Positions 18,253 through 26,109 of a stretch of DNA of 64,000 nt are shown here, one piece after another; the stretch's first letter is position 1, and the number at the start of each line of letters is the position of its first letter. The translations under genes and the position numbers were made by a program. Location of the stretch: contig NZ_JXYE01000003.1 of NCBI RefSeq assembly GCF_000967725.1, forward strand, positions 372,001 through 436,000. The letters run 5' to 3'. The stretch comes from Loktanella sp. S4079 (GTDB lineage: Bacteria; Pseudomonadota; Alphaproteobacteria; Rhodobacterales; Rhodobacteraceae). The notes under the pieces were generated by a model. The model had not been told where the DNA came from and searched no databases. It saw only the letters and a program-made list of their open reading frames with translations.

Positions 18253-19298
18253 TGCGTAAATGTCTAGCAATGATGGGGACAACGGCCCTGATAACCATGG
18301 CTCAACCCGCGCTCGCCGCCCAAGACGATTGCAGCGTTGCACCTGAACCTGTGGTGTCCTTGGGCTTTGGCAGCCGTTACACTGACGAAAGCAAATCAAG
18401 ATCCGAAATAGATGCTGCCGGAAACGCGGCGGTCAATGCAGCACTAGGCCCGATCGACGCATTCTTGCGCGATCTGACTGGAATGGCCAATAGCGTCGCG
18501 CGCGGTGACGACGATCAACGCGCCCAAGCAGACTGCGTCATTCAGCAGATGGCCACATGGGCCAAAGCGGATGCGTTTTCGGAACTTGAAACGATTACAG
18601 CCAATTTTTCCATTGGGTCCCGCTTGGCCGCCTTTGCCTTCGCCTATCGCCAAGTCGCGCCTTTCGCCAGCGATCCGCAGGCGCGTCAGGAAATCGAAGA
18701 CTGGCTCGGCCGACGCACGACTGAACAAATGACGTTCTGGGAAGAAGAAGCAACGCCCGGAGCAAAAACGGGGAACCTGCGGGCATGGGCCACGTTGGGG
18801 ATCAACCTTATTGGTGAAATCCGCAATGATCCTATCGCACTGCGTTGGTCTGCATGGTCGGCGACCTATCTACAATGTCAGGCCCGCGAAGACGGCAGCC
18901 TGCCCCAAGAAATGCGTCGCGGCAAATACGCGCTACACTATCAACTGCACGCTGTTGCACCGTTGGTCGTGACGACCCTTTTGCTAGAACAGCAAGGCAT
19001 GTCGATCAAAGGCGCCTGCGATAACGCATTGGACCGTATCGTCGCCTTTACCTTGGCTGATCTGGAAACAGGCGAAGCGAGCCAAGCCTATTCTGGCGAG
19101 GTACAAACCCTGTTCGATGGGTCTGATACGCTCGAAGGGTTCCAGCTCGCGTGGCTCGAGGCCTATCTGATATTGTCACCAAACGATGAAATCGATGCCT
19201 TTGCCGAACAGTTCAGGCCGCTTGCCAATAGCAAGCTGGGCGGCGACCAAGCGCTACTATGGGGCACCGATCAATTCGGCATCGGTTCAGAGGGGTAA
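18252..19298 (+). CDS. algL: AlgL-like (PL5) protein with catalytic His missing
   Basis: Signal peptide (about 1-23, ending ALAAQ) and an alpha-barrel domain matching family PL5 alginate lyase: ADCVIQQMATWAKADAF, EDWLGRRTTEQM, and GSLPQEMRRGKYALHYQLHA. In AlgL the NNH segment holds the Asn and the catalytic His; here the aligned residues are GNL (174-176), with Leu for His. Arg223 and Tyr230 of the RRxxxALxY motif remain, and the K66-equivalent seems to be Arg42. So the polymer-binding groove is probably kept while lyase activity is doubtful. It closes the operon, overlapping the AlgK-like gene by 1 nt. Confidence 0.82.
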   Translation: MRKCLAMMGTTALITMAQPALAAQDDCSVAPEPVVSLGFGSRYTDESKSRSEIDAAGNAAVNAALGPIDAFLRDLTGMANSVARGDDDQRAQADCVIQQMATWAKADAFSELETITANFSIGSRLAAFAFAYRQVAPFASDPQARQEIEDWLGRRTTEQMTFWEEEATPGAKTGNLRAWATLGINLIGEIRNDPIALRWSAWSATYLQCQAREDGSLPQEMRRGKYALHYQLHAVAPLVVTTLLLEQQGMSIKGACDNALDRIVAFTLADLETGEASQAYSGEVQTLFDGSDTLEGFQLAWLEAYLILSPNDEIDAFAEQFRPLANSKLGGDQALLWGTDQFGIGSEG

Positions 19299-19305
19299 CT
19301 AAAGG

Positions 19306-19332
19306 CTAGGCTGCGCCTAGATTGACGTTTTT
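19306..19332 (+). terminator. Probable terminator of the alginate-type operon
   Basis: CTAGGC/GCCTAG stem (19306-19311 and 19315-19320) with a 3-nt loop lies 8 nt after the algL stop, followed by a short T run (19328-19332). A second hairpin TGCCGC-GAT-GCGGCA overlaps the tract at 19332-19346. The T tract is short and displaced from the stem, so termination strength is uncertain. Confidence 0.5.
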
Positions 19333-19412
19333 GCCGCGATGCGGCACAATATTCTCGCTCAGCCATCGCCAGGCACTTCAACCTCATATCTTATTCACAA
19401 CGCGGATCGGCA

Positions 19413-19435
19413 ATTCATGTCACCGTGGTGAATTC
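19413..19435. promoter_or_regulatory. Imperfect palindrome upstream of the AraC-type regulator
   Basis: AATTCA at 19413-19418 and TGAATT at 19430-19435 form 6-bp inverted arms around an 11-bp core, ending 18 bp before the AraC-type start codon. Position suits an autoregulatory or iron-responsive site, but it matches no box I can name with confidence. Confidence 0.3.
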
Positions 19436-19453
19436 CCGTTTTAGAGCCGCGCG

Positions 19454-20365
19454 ATGACCTTTATGCCCCGAATGACAGCCGAGACGCGTGCGATCCGCAC
19501 CGTGCGCCCACTGTCGTGGCGACGTTGGCCCGGTGTAATTGCTGATGTCTGGCACGTTCACGGCGAAGCGGGCGGCGGCGGGTTTTACCGCTCGCCCGAT
19601 CCACGTTTGGTCGTGTTCTTGGGTGACGGCGCGAATGACCTACGCATCCGTACCGATGAAACCGCGCCGTGGACGCGGGATGTGGGTGTGTTTTACGTCC
19701 CCGCAGGCGTCCCACTCTGGAGCGAACTGGATCGCGAGGGGCCCTATGCGCATCTTGATCTCCATCTGGATGCTGGACCACTGGCACAGAGGCTTCAAAC
19801 CTTAGTCACACCTGCTGCGCTGACACAAACGCGACTGCTGAAAAGCACCGACCGGATCAACACGCTAGCCGGCATGATCGCAGAAGAAGTCATGAACGCC
19901 GCGCGACCCGATCTTTTGACGGATGGGCTGTTTTCGGCGCTGATGACTGAGGTTTTGGACCTGCCCGCCCCACAGCCAGAGGCCGAACGTGGTGGGCTAT
20001 CTCCCCGAACGCTTTCGAAACTCGAACATCACGCCCGCCAAAGCCTTGAGCGACGCATCACCGTTGCCGAGCTCGCCGAAGTTGCCAATCTATCCGAGAG
20101 CTGGCTCACGCGTGCATTCCGTCAAAGTCTCGGCACAACACCGCAAAGATGGCTCACATCACTCAGGCTAGAGACGGCACAACAGCTTATGGCGGACTTG
20201 TCACGGCCATTGGCAGAGGTCGCCGCCGAGGCTGGATTTGCCGATCAGGCGCATCTGACGCGGGTGTTTCGCAGCCATCACGGGCAAACCCCCGGAGACT
20301 GGAGAAAAAGACTTTTTGTCCCGAATCCGACAAATCACGACAGTTTGGTTCAAGCCAATCGCTAA
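19454..20365 (+). CDS. AraC-family transcriptional regulator of the siderophore uptake operon
   Basis: 303 residues. A cupin-like sensing domain (about 15-140; VGVFYVPAGVPLWSELDREG) is followed by a two-helix-turn-helix AraC DNA-binding domain (about 190-290; ITVAELAEVANLSESWLTRA and PLAEVAAEAGFADQAHLTRV). AraC regulators beside TonB receptors often sense the imported ferri-siderophore and switch on its receptor. Here the gene precedes the receptor on the same strand with 44 bp between, a gap filled by a strong inverted repeat. Ligand unknown. Confidence 0.88.
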   Translation: MTFMPRMTAETRAIRTVRPLSWRRWPGVIADVWHVHGEAGGGGFYRSPDPRLVVFLGDGANDLRIRTDETAPWTRDVGVFYVPAGVPLWSELDREGPYAHLDLHLDAGPLAQRLQTLVTPAALTQTRLLKSTDRINTLAGMIAEEVMNAARPDLLTDGLFSALMTEVLDLPAPQPEAERGGLSPRTLSKLEHHARQSLERRITVAELAEVANLSESWLTRAFRQSLGTTPQRWLTSLRLETAQQLMADLSRPLAEVAAEAGFADQAHLTRVFRSHHGQTPGDWRKRLFVPNPTNHDSLVQANR

Positions 20366-20391
20366 TTTCCGACTTAAACGGTCGGAAATTA
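20363..20391. promoter_or_regulatory. Perfect 11-bp inverted repeat between the AraC gene and the TonB receptor
   Basis: TAATTTCCGAC (20363-20373) and GTCGGAAATTA (20381-20391) are exact inverted copies around a 7-bp spacer. The left arm starts on the regulator's stop codon, and the repeat ends 18 bp before the receptor ATG. No T tract follows, so a terminator is unlikely; an operator for the AraC-type protein or an iron regulator, or an mRNA hairpin affecting receptor translation, fits better. It does not match the Irr (ICE) or Iron-Rhodo boxes. Confidence 0.6.
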
Positions 20392-20409
20392 ATCACCTCG
20401 GACAAGTAC

Positions 20410-22491
20410 ATGACCCTCACTTCACGCCTCACTTTGCTGGCTAGCGCCAGCATTTTCGCGTTGTCATCGACAGCATACGCGCAATCCACTGCCGATCTTT
20501 ACGATCTTGGCTCGATCCAGTTGGACGGCGAAATCGACCCGTCTGACCCGGTTCCCGGCTATGTCGCGACCAACGCGCAAACAGCGACCAAAACAGGCAC
20601 GCCAATTCTGGAAACACAGCAGTCCGTCTCTGTGATCACCGGCGAACAGATCGAAGACCAAGGCGCAACAACACTGGGCGATACGCTTGGCTACACTGCC
20701 GGTCTGACAGCACAGCCTTTCGGCACTGACCCACGGTTTGACAGCCCGACTATTCGCGGCTTCAACGGGTCTGACGCACAGTACCTGAACGGCCTGCGGA
20801 TCATGCGAGACTTTGGTGCGCCGTCGTTTGAGATCTACTCGCTTGAGCGCGTCGAAGTGCTAAAGGGGCCTTCATCTGTGATGTACGGTTCTGGCATCCC
20901 TGGCGGCGTCATCAACCAAGTCCAAAAACGTGCGCAATTCGTTGACTTTGGCGAAGCAGGCGTTGGCATCGGCGATCCAAAAGCGACTGAAGGCTTTGTG
21001 GATTGGAACCACAACTACACCGACAACTTTGCCGCACGTTTCACTGCTGTAGCGCGCGACAGCGAAGAAGATGTCGAAGAACTGACAAACCAGCGTGGCT
21101 ATCTGGGCGTGGCAACACGTTGGGATATCACCGATGCGACCACTTTGCAGTTCCTTGGTTCTTACCAAAAAGACAGCCCAATCACCCCGGCTGGCGTTCC
21201 TTACGACCTGATCGGCCAGGTTAACGACAAAGACTTGCGTAGCTTCTATGCCGGTGATCCAACTGACGACAACAGCGACCGCGAAACATTGAACCTCGGG
21301 TTGGAACTCAGCCACGACTTGAACGAAAATTGGTCGATTGACGTTGGCTACCGCCACCAAAACTTTGATTGGACCTACACTGGTTTCTACGTGAACAACA
21401 CTGTTGCAGATGGCGACACGATTACGCGCGGCGCAAGCACCCAATTCGAAGACAGTGTGACAGATAACCTAGATGCCCGAGTAGCAGGCACTGTTTGGAC
21501 TGACACCGGGAAGCACGATCTATTGTTTGGCCTCGATCTTCGCCGCTATGAAGTACAAAACCAAACTGACTTCATGTCAGCAGATGACATTAGCTATTCA
21601 AACCCTGACTATAACGGTGCGAACCTAGGAACTCCTTGGTACACAGGTGTCAACGATCTAACCCTGACGCAATTCGGTATTTATGCTCAACAAGAAACGG
21701 CAAATGGCAACTGGCGCAGCTCAAATGCCCTTCGTTTAGACCGAGCCAAACAAACCGGCACAAGCAGTCAAGAAGACCTTGCTGCAACTCGCCGACACAG
21801 TTTTTCCTACTTGTTCGACAACGGTGTCGCTCCGTACGCGAGCTATACTCAATCGTTTGATCCGACAGTCGGAAGCGATATTGACGGCAATGCACTGAAA
21901 CCAACTGAAGGCGAACAGTATGAACTGGGCGTCAAATGGGAACCAACCACGTTTAACGGCTTCTTCTCAGCTGCCGTTTATAACCTGACGCAAAGCAACC
22001 TCTCGGCGACAGTTACCGAAGGCGGCATATCAGGCATTCGCCAAATCGGCGAAGTCACGTCCAAAGGTCTAGAGCTGGAAGGTTCTGTCGATCTGGACAA
22101 CGGCTGGAACATTCGTGGACAGTACACTTGGAACGAAACAGAACAGACCAAGGGCGACAACGTCGGAAACGAAATGCCAAACGCACCCGCGCATAACGCC
22201 AGCCTGTGGGCCAACTATGGCTTTGGCAATGGCAGTGCTCTCGAAGGGCTGCGCGTTGGTGGCGGTGTTCGTTACATCGGCACACGTTTTGGCGACGCCG
22301 GAAACGCTTACGAGATGGAAGACGTCACATTGCTTGATCTTCAGACAAGCTATGACGTGACCGAGGATATCGCGCTGTCATTGAACGTCTCCAATCTGAC
22401 AGATGTAGCCTACGTCGCGAACTGCGGTTCATTTGGCTGCTATTATGGCGACGGCCGCACCGTTCAGGCGCGTATGTCTTACAAGTGGTAA
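20410..22491 (+). CDS. TonB-dependent ferri-siderophore receptor
   Basis: Outer-membrane 22-strand beta-barrel importing a ferric siderophore with TonB energy. From ATG 20410 it has 693 residues: signal peptide about 1-24 (AYA-QS), plug domain with TGTPILETQQSVSVITGEQI, TIRGFNGSDAQYLNGLR and VEVLKGPSSVMYGSGIPGG, then the barrel, ending in the aromatic MSYKW expected for barrel insertion. The family is that of hydroxamate-type receptors (FhuA/FhuE/FoxA group). The TonB box is not obvious; DLGSIQLDG near the mature N terminus is a candidate. Substrate is inferred from the downstream Fhu-like transporter. Confidence 0.9.
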   Translation: MTLTSRLTLLASASIFALSSTAYAQSTADLYDLGSIQLDGEIDPSDPVPGYVATNAQTATKTGTPILETQQSVSVITGEQIEDQGATTLGDTLGYTAGLTAQPFGTDPRFDSPTIRGFNGSDAQYLNGLRIMRDFGAPSFEIYSLERVEVLKGPSSVMYGSGIPGGVINQVQKRAQFVDFGEAGVGIGDPKATEGFVDWNHNYTDNFAARFTAVARDSEEDVEELTNQRGYLGVATRWDITDATTLQFLGSYQKDSPITPAGVPYDLIGQVNDKDLRSFYAGDPTDDNSDRETLNLGLELSHDLNENWSIDVGYRHQNFDWTYTGFYVNNTVADGDTITRGASTQFEDSVTDNLDARVAGTVWTDTGKHDLLFGLDLRRYEVQNQTDFMSADDISYSNPDYNGANLGTPWYTGVNDLTLTQFGIYAQQETANGNWRSSNALRLDRAKQTGTSSQEDLAATRRHSFSYLFDNGVAPYASYTQSFDPTVGSDIDGNALKPTEGEQYELGVKWEPTTFNGFFSAAVYNLTQSNLSATVTEGGISGIRQIGEVTSKGLELEGSVDLDNGWNIRGQYTWNETEQTKGDNVGNEMPNAPAHNASLWANYGFGNGSALEGLRVGGGVRYIGTRFGDAGNAYEMEDVTLLDLQTSYDVTEDIALSLNVSNLTDVAYVANCGSFGCYYGDGRTVQARMSYKW

Positions 22492-23366
22492 ACGCTTCTA
22501 AATCCTTTGGGCGCCGCGCATTTATGTGCGGCGCTCTTGCGTCTGCTGCAATCCCTGCACAGGCAGACGTGCCACGCGTTGCCGCCATCGACTGGGCGAT
22601 GCTTGAAACGGCACTGGCGCTTGGGGTTACGCCCGTCGCCGCGTGCGAGCTCATCCGGTTTCGCGCTGATGCAATCACCCCAGAGATCCCACAAACCGTG
22701 GTAGATCTAGGCCTACGCAGTTCCCCGAATTTTGAGCTACTGCAACTCACCCGTCCGACCCTCATTTTGTCTTCGCCGTGGTACGCCTATATTGAACCCC
22801 GCTTCACGGCGATTGCACCCGTCTATAGCCAGACATTCTATTTCGCTGACAAAGATCCGTGGCAAAAATCCATCGACGCATTGCATGGACTTGCCGGGCA
22901 ACTGGGCATCCCTGATACCGCTCATCAGGTCGAGGCCGCAGCCCATGCAGAAATTGCCCAATTGCGCGATACACTTGTGCCATATCGGGACCGCCCGCTC
23001 TATCTAGCAGAAATTGGCGATGCGCGACATTTTCGTGCCTTTGGCCCCGATAGTATGTTCGGCGCCGTGCTGACCGAATTAGGGCTTACCAACGCTTGGC
23101 AAGGCAACACGGAATATTCATTTGCCGCGCCGGTACCGCTAGAACGGCTCGCCGAAACGCCAGAGGCGCGCATCATCGGGATATCTGGAATTCCAGTTGT
23201 TGCCAAACAGGCGATGGCGCAATCCGTGCTGTGGAACCGTCTCGTGCCCGTCGCCCAAGGAAGATTTGCAGAAATCGAAGACATCAATCCGTTTGGCGGA
23301 TTGCCGGCTGGCTTGCGCTTTGCCCGTCTGCTGACAACGGCGCTGACACAAGGACATGCGGGATGA
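22485..23366 (+). CDS. fhuD: Periplasmic ferri-siderophore-binding protein (FhuD-like), Tat-exported
   Basis: 293-residue substrate-binding protein of the FhuD/BtuF fold. The N terminus SFGRRAFMCGALASAAIPAQ has a twin-arginine signal, as in E. coli FhuD, which supports the GTG start at 22485 overlapping the receptor stop by 7 nt; the next ATG would remove the twin arginines. IDWAMLETALALGVTPVA and RPTLILSSPWYA are typical of the first lobe. It overlaps the permease gene by ATGA, so receptor, binding protein, permease and ATPase form one translationally coupled set. Confidence 0.87.
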   Translation: MVNASKSFGRRAFMCGALASAAIPAQADVPRVAAIDWAMLETALALGVTPVAACELIRFRADAITPEIPQTVVDLGLRSSPNFELLQLTRPTLILSSPWYAYIEPRFTAIAPVYSQTFYFADKDPWQKSIDALHGLAGQLGIPDTAHQVEAAAHAEIAQLRDTLVPYRDRPLYLAEIGDARHFRAFGPDSMFGAVLTELGLTNAWQGNTEYSFAAPVPLERLAETPEARIIGISGIPVVAKQAMAQSVLWNRLVPVAQGRFAEIEDINPFGGLPAGLRFARLLTTALTQGHAG

Positions 23367-25318
23367 AGATATTCGCATTACCGTTCGCATTCTGTGTCGC
23401 GGTGGCGTTGTGGCTGTTCGCCGCCCAAAGTTTGCTAACAAATGGATGGCCCGCGCCGCCCTATGCACCGGATCGGTTGCAGATAGATGATATTCTATTG
23501 ATCTACGGGCATTTGCCGCGCGGATTAATGGCATTGATCGTAGGGGCACTGTTGGGGTTGTCAGGCGCACTGTTGCAAGTCGTTCTGCGCAATCCAATTG
23601 CTGATCCATCGACCTTGGGCATTTCTTCGAGCGCACAGCTCGCGCTCGTGGCTGTAACAGTTTTGGCGCCTGAATGGCTCGCTTGGGGGCGCTGGCCGAT
23701 TGCAATGTTTGGGGCGCTCTGTGCTTTGGCGCTTGTCATGGGGATCGGGGCCGCGCGCGCGTTTCATCCGGTCACAATGGTCATTACCGGCATGCTTGTC
23801 GCGCTCTTTGCGTCGTCCTTTGCAGCGGCCCTTACACTATCACAGGGACAATACCTGTTCTCTCTGGTCATTTGGAATGGCGGATCGCTCGTGCAAACGG
23901 GGTGGGAACCAACAATCACATTGGGTGGCGTGCTGGTCGGCGGCGGGATCTGCGCCGCGCTTTTGGCACGCCCATTAAGCGTGCTCGGCGTTGCCGCTGA
24001 AACTGCGCGTTCGCTGGGGATGAATGTCGCTTGGGTCCGTGCACTTGCAGTGATCTTAGCCTGCGCAATTGCGGCCAGCGTGTCCGCAACTGTCGGGCTG
24101 GTTGCCTTTGTCGGGCTTGCCGCGCCTGCAATCGCGCGGGCCAGCGGCGCTCGTAAACCGGGGCAAATCCTGCTGATGGCTCCTGTTGCAGGTGCGCTAT
24201 TGCTTTCGATTTGTGATGGATTGGTTTTGACTATTGCAGGCGCAGGCGGAGAGATGTTCCCAACGGGCGCTGTCACTGGCCTGATCGGCGGGCCACTGTT
24301 GCTGTGGCTACTGCCGCGTCTTCGGGCAACGCCACCACCGGCACAGGCCGATGTGCTCGCACGGCGCGAGCACCCTGCCCGACTACTCTGGGCGCTGACG
24401 ATCGCATCAGTCGTACTGATTGTTGCGTTGCTCATGCTAGGTCGGCTGCCCAGCGGTTGGAGCATTCTGGACCGCGAGAGCCTGTCGCTATTCCTACCCA
24501 ACCGTTTGCCCCGGCTGATCGGCGCAGCAAGCGCGGGCGGATTGCTAGCCCTAGCAGGTGCAATTCTTCAGCGGCTCACAGCGAATCCGCTCGCGTCCCC
24601 CGAGGTGCTCGGCGTATCAGGCGGTGCGGCGATGGGATACGCTGGTATGGTGTTTTTGGCAGCGGCACCAACGGCAATCATGCTCACATTGGGGGCTGCG
24701 ATTGGTGGGGCATTGGCATTGGCGCTGATCACTCTATGCGTCTTGGGCCGGAACGCACGGCCTGAGCGTTTGTTGCTCGCAGGTGTCGCGGTATCTTCGC
24801 TTGCTGCATCGGTACTTTCGCTACTCATGGCTGTCGGCTCGATGAAAAGCTTTACCATTCTTGCTTGGCTGTCTGGTTCGGCCGCTGCAATGACATCGAC
24901 AGGGGCACTGGCGCTGGCCGTACTCTTGCTGGTTGGCACAGTTTGCGCACTGACGCTGTCACGTTGGCTTGCGATCTTGCCGCTTGGCCCTGATGTTGCG
25001 CGGGCATTGGGCGTTCCGGTCAAACTTGCCACTGTCGCGATGGTTCTGATTGCAGGGCTTGCGACAGGTGCTGCAACCATCCTTGTTGGCCCGCTTAGCT
25101 TTGTTGGGTTGATGGCACCACATCTGGCACGGCATCTCGGCTTTGCCCGTGCCTCCGATCACCTCTTGGGTAGTATGCTGATTGGTGTTTTGCTCATGCT
25201 TGCAGCCGATTTTGGCGCACGTATGGCTAGCTTTCCTTATGACCTGCCGCTTGGCCTGTTTGCGTCGCTCTTGGGCGCGCCATGGTTGATCTGGCTCTTG
25301 CTGCGGAGACCCGCATGA
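23363..25318 (+). CDS. fhuB: Fused ferri-siderophore ABC permease (FhuB-like)
   Basis: 651 residues holding two tandem FecCD-type permease domains in one chain, the architecture of E. coli FhuB (660). Each half has the RLPR-like start (GHLPRGLMALIVGALLGLSG and LPNRLPRLIGAASAGGLLAL) and a domain end with VGLVAFVGLAAPAIAR and VGPLSFVGLMAPHLAR, the loops that contact the ATPase. About twenty hydrophobic segments. ATG 23363 overlaps the binding-protein stop by 4 nt; an upstream in-frame extension overlaps that gene and is rejected. Confidence 0.93.
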   Translation: MKIFALPFAFCVAVALWLFAAQSLLTNGWPAPPYAPDRLQIDDILLIYGHLPRGLMALIVGALLGLSGALLQVVLRNPIADPSTLGISSSAQLALVAVTVLAPEWLAWGRWPIAMFGALCALALVMGIGAARAFHPVTMVITGMLVALFASSFAAALTLSQGQYLFSLVIWNGGSLVQTGWEPTITLGGVLVGGGICAALLARPLSVLGVAAETARSLGMNVAWVRALAVILACAIAASVSATVGLVAFVGLAAPAIARASGARKPGQILLMAPVAGALLLSICDGLVLTIAGAGGEMFPTGAVTGLIGGPLLLWLLPRLRATPPPAQADVLARREHPARLLWALTIASVVLIVALLMLGRLPSGWSILDRESLSLFLPNRLPRLIGAASAGGLLALAGAILQRLTANPLASPEVLGVSGGAAMGYAGMVFLAAAPTAIMLTLGAAIGGALALALITLCVLGRNARPERLLLAGVAVSSLAASVLSLLMAVGSMKSFTILAWLSGSAAAMTSTGALALAVLLLVGTVCALTLSRWLAILPLGPDVARALGVPVKLATVAMVLIAGLATGAATILVGPLSFVGLMAPHLARHLGFARASDHLLGSMLIGVLLMLAADFGARMASFPYDLPLGLFASLLGAPWLIWLLLRRPA

Positions 25319-26088
25319 CCTCGCTTTATCACATTGAAAATCTCAAGTTCACCGTGCCTGGGCGGACATTGCTGGATGACGTGCAACTATCGATCCCAGC
25401 GGGCAAGGTAACCGGGCTGATCGGACATAACGGATCGGGTAAATCGACATTGCTCAAGCTTCTTGCGCGTCAGGTTGCGCCGACAGCTGGGACAATTGCA
25501 TTTCACGACCAACCACTTGCAGATTGGAACGCGCGTAAACTAGCGCGTCGCTTGGCCTACCTGCCGCAGCATCTGCCCCCTGCCGAAGGCTTAACAATCA
25601 AAGAACTCGCCGCTTTGGGGCGCTATCCTTGGCATGGGCCGCTCGGCCGACCCGGCACCCAAGACAAAGAGGCCATCACAGCCGCACTGAATGCCTGCGG
25701 ACTGTCCGACATGGCGGATCAACGCGTTGAAACGCTTTCAGGCGGCGAGGCACAGCGCGCGTGGCTTGCCATGCTGATCGCCCAAGAAGCCGATTGCCTA
25801 TTGCTGGATGAACCCATCTCGGCGCTTGATATTGTGCATCAGGTCGAGGTTCTTTCGCTCGTTCATAAACTGAGCCAAGACAGCGGTCGCAGTATCATTG
25901 TCGTTCTACACGATCTTAACATGGCGGCGCGGTTCTGCGATCACATCGTAGCACTGCGTGGTGGTGCCGTTGCGATGCAAGGCACACCCCAAGACTTGAT
26001 GAACCCGTCGCAGTTACAATCCATCTATGGTGCCGATATGGAGGTGCTTTCACGCGCCGACGGCACCCCGATTGCACACCCCAATTAA
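25315..26088 (+). CDS. fhuC: Ferri-siderophore ABC transporter ATPase (FhuC-like)
   Basis: 257-residue ATPase driving the FhuB-type permease. Walker A GHNGSGKST (about 38-46), Q-loop region LPQHLPPAEG, signature LSGGEAQRAWLAM, Walker B LLLDEPISALD and H-loop VVLHDLNMAARFC are all present. ATG at 25315 overlaps the permease stop by 4 nt. It belongs to the vitamin B12/iron-chelate importer class. Confidence 0.93.
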   Translation: MTSLYHIENLKFTVPGRTLLDDVQLSIPAGKVTGLIGHNGSGKSTLLKLLARQVAPTAGTIAFHDQPLADWNARKLARRLAYLPQHLPPAEGLTIKELAALGRYPWHGPLGRPGTQDKEAITAALNACGLSDMADQRVETLSGGEAQRAWLAMLIAQEADCLLLDEPISALDIVHQVEVLSLVHKLSQDSGRSIIVVLHDLNMAARFCDHIVALRGGAVAMQGTPQDLMNPSQLQSIYGADMEVLSRADGTPIAHPN

Positions 26089-26109
26089 CCCCGAAGGTCA
26101 CGCAGCCAC

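Noticed and set aside
20363..20391. Irr (ICE) or Iron-Rhodo box before the TonB receptor
   Set aside because: The inverted repeat does not match those consensus sequences; kept only as an unassigned palindrome.
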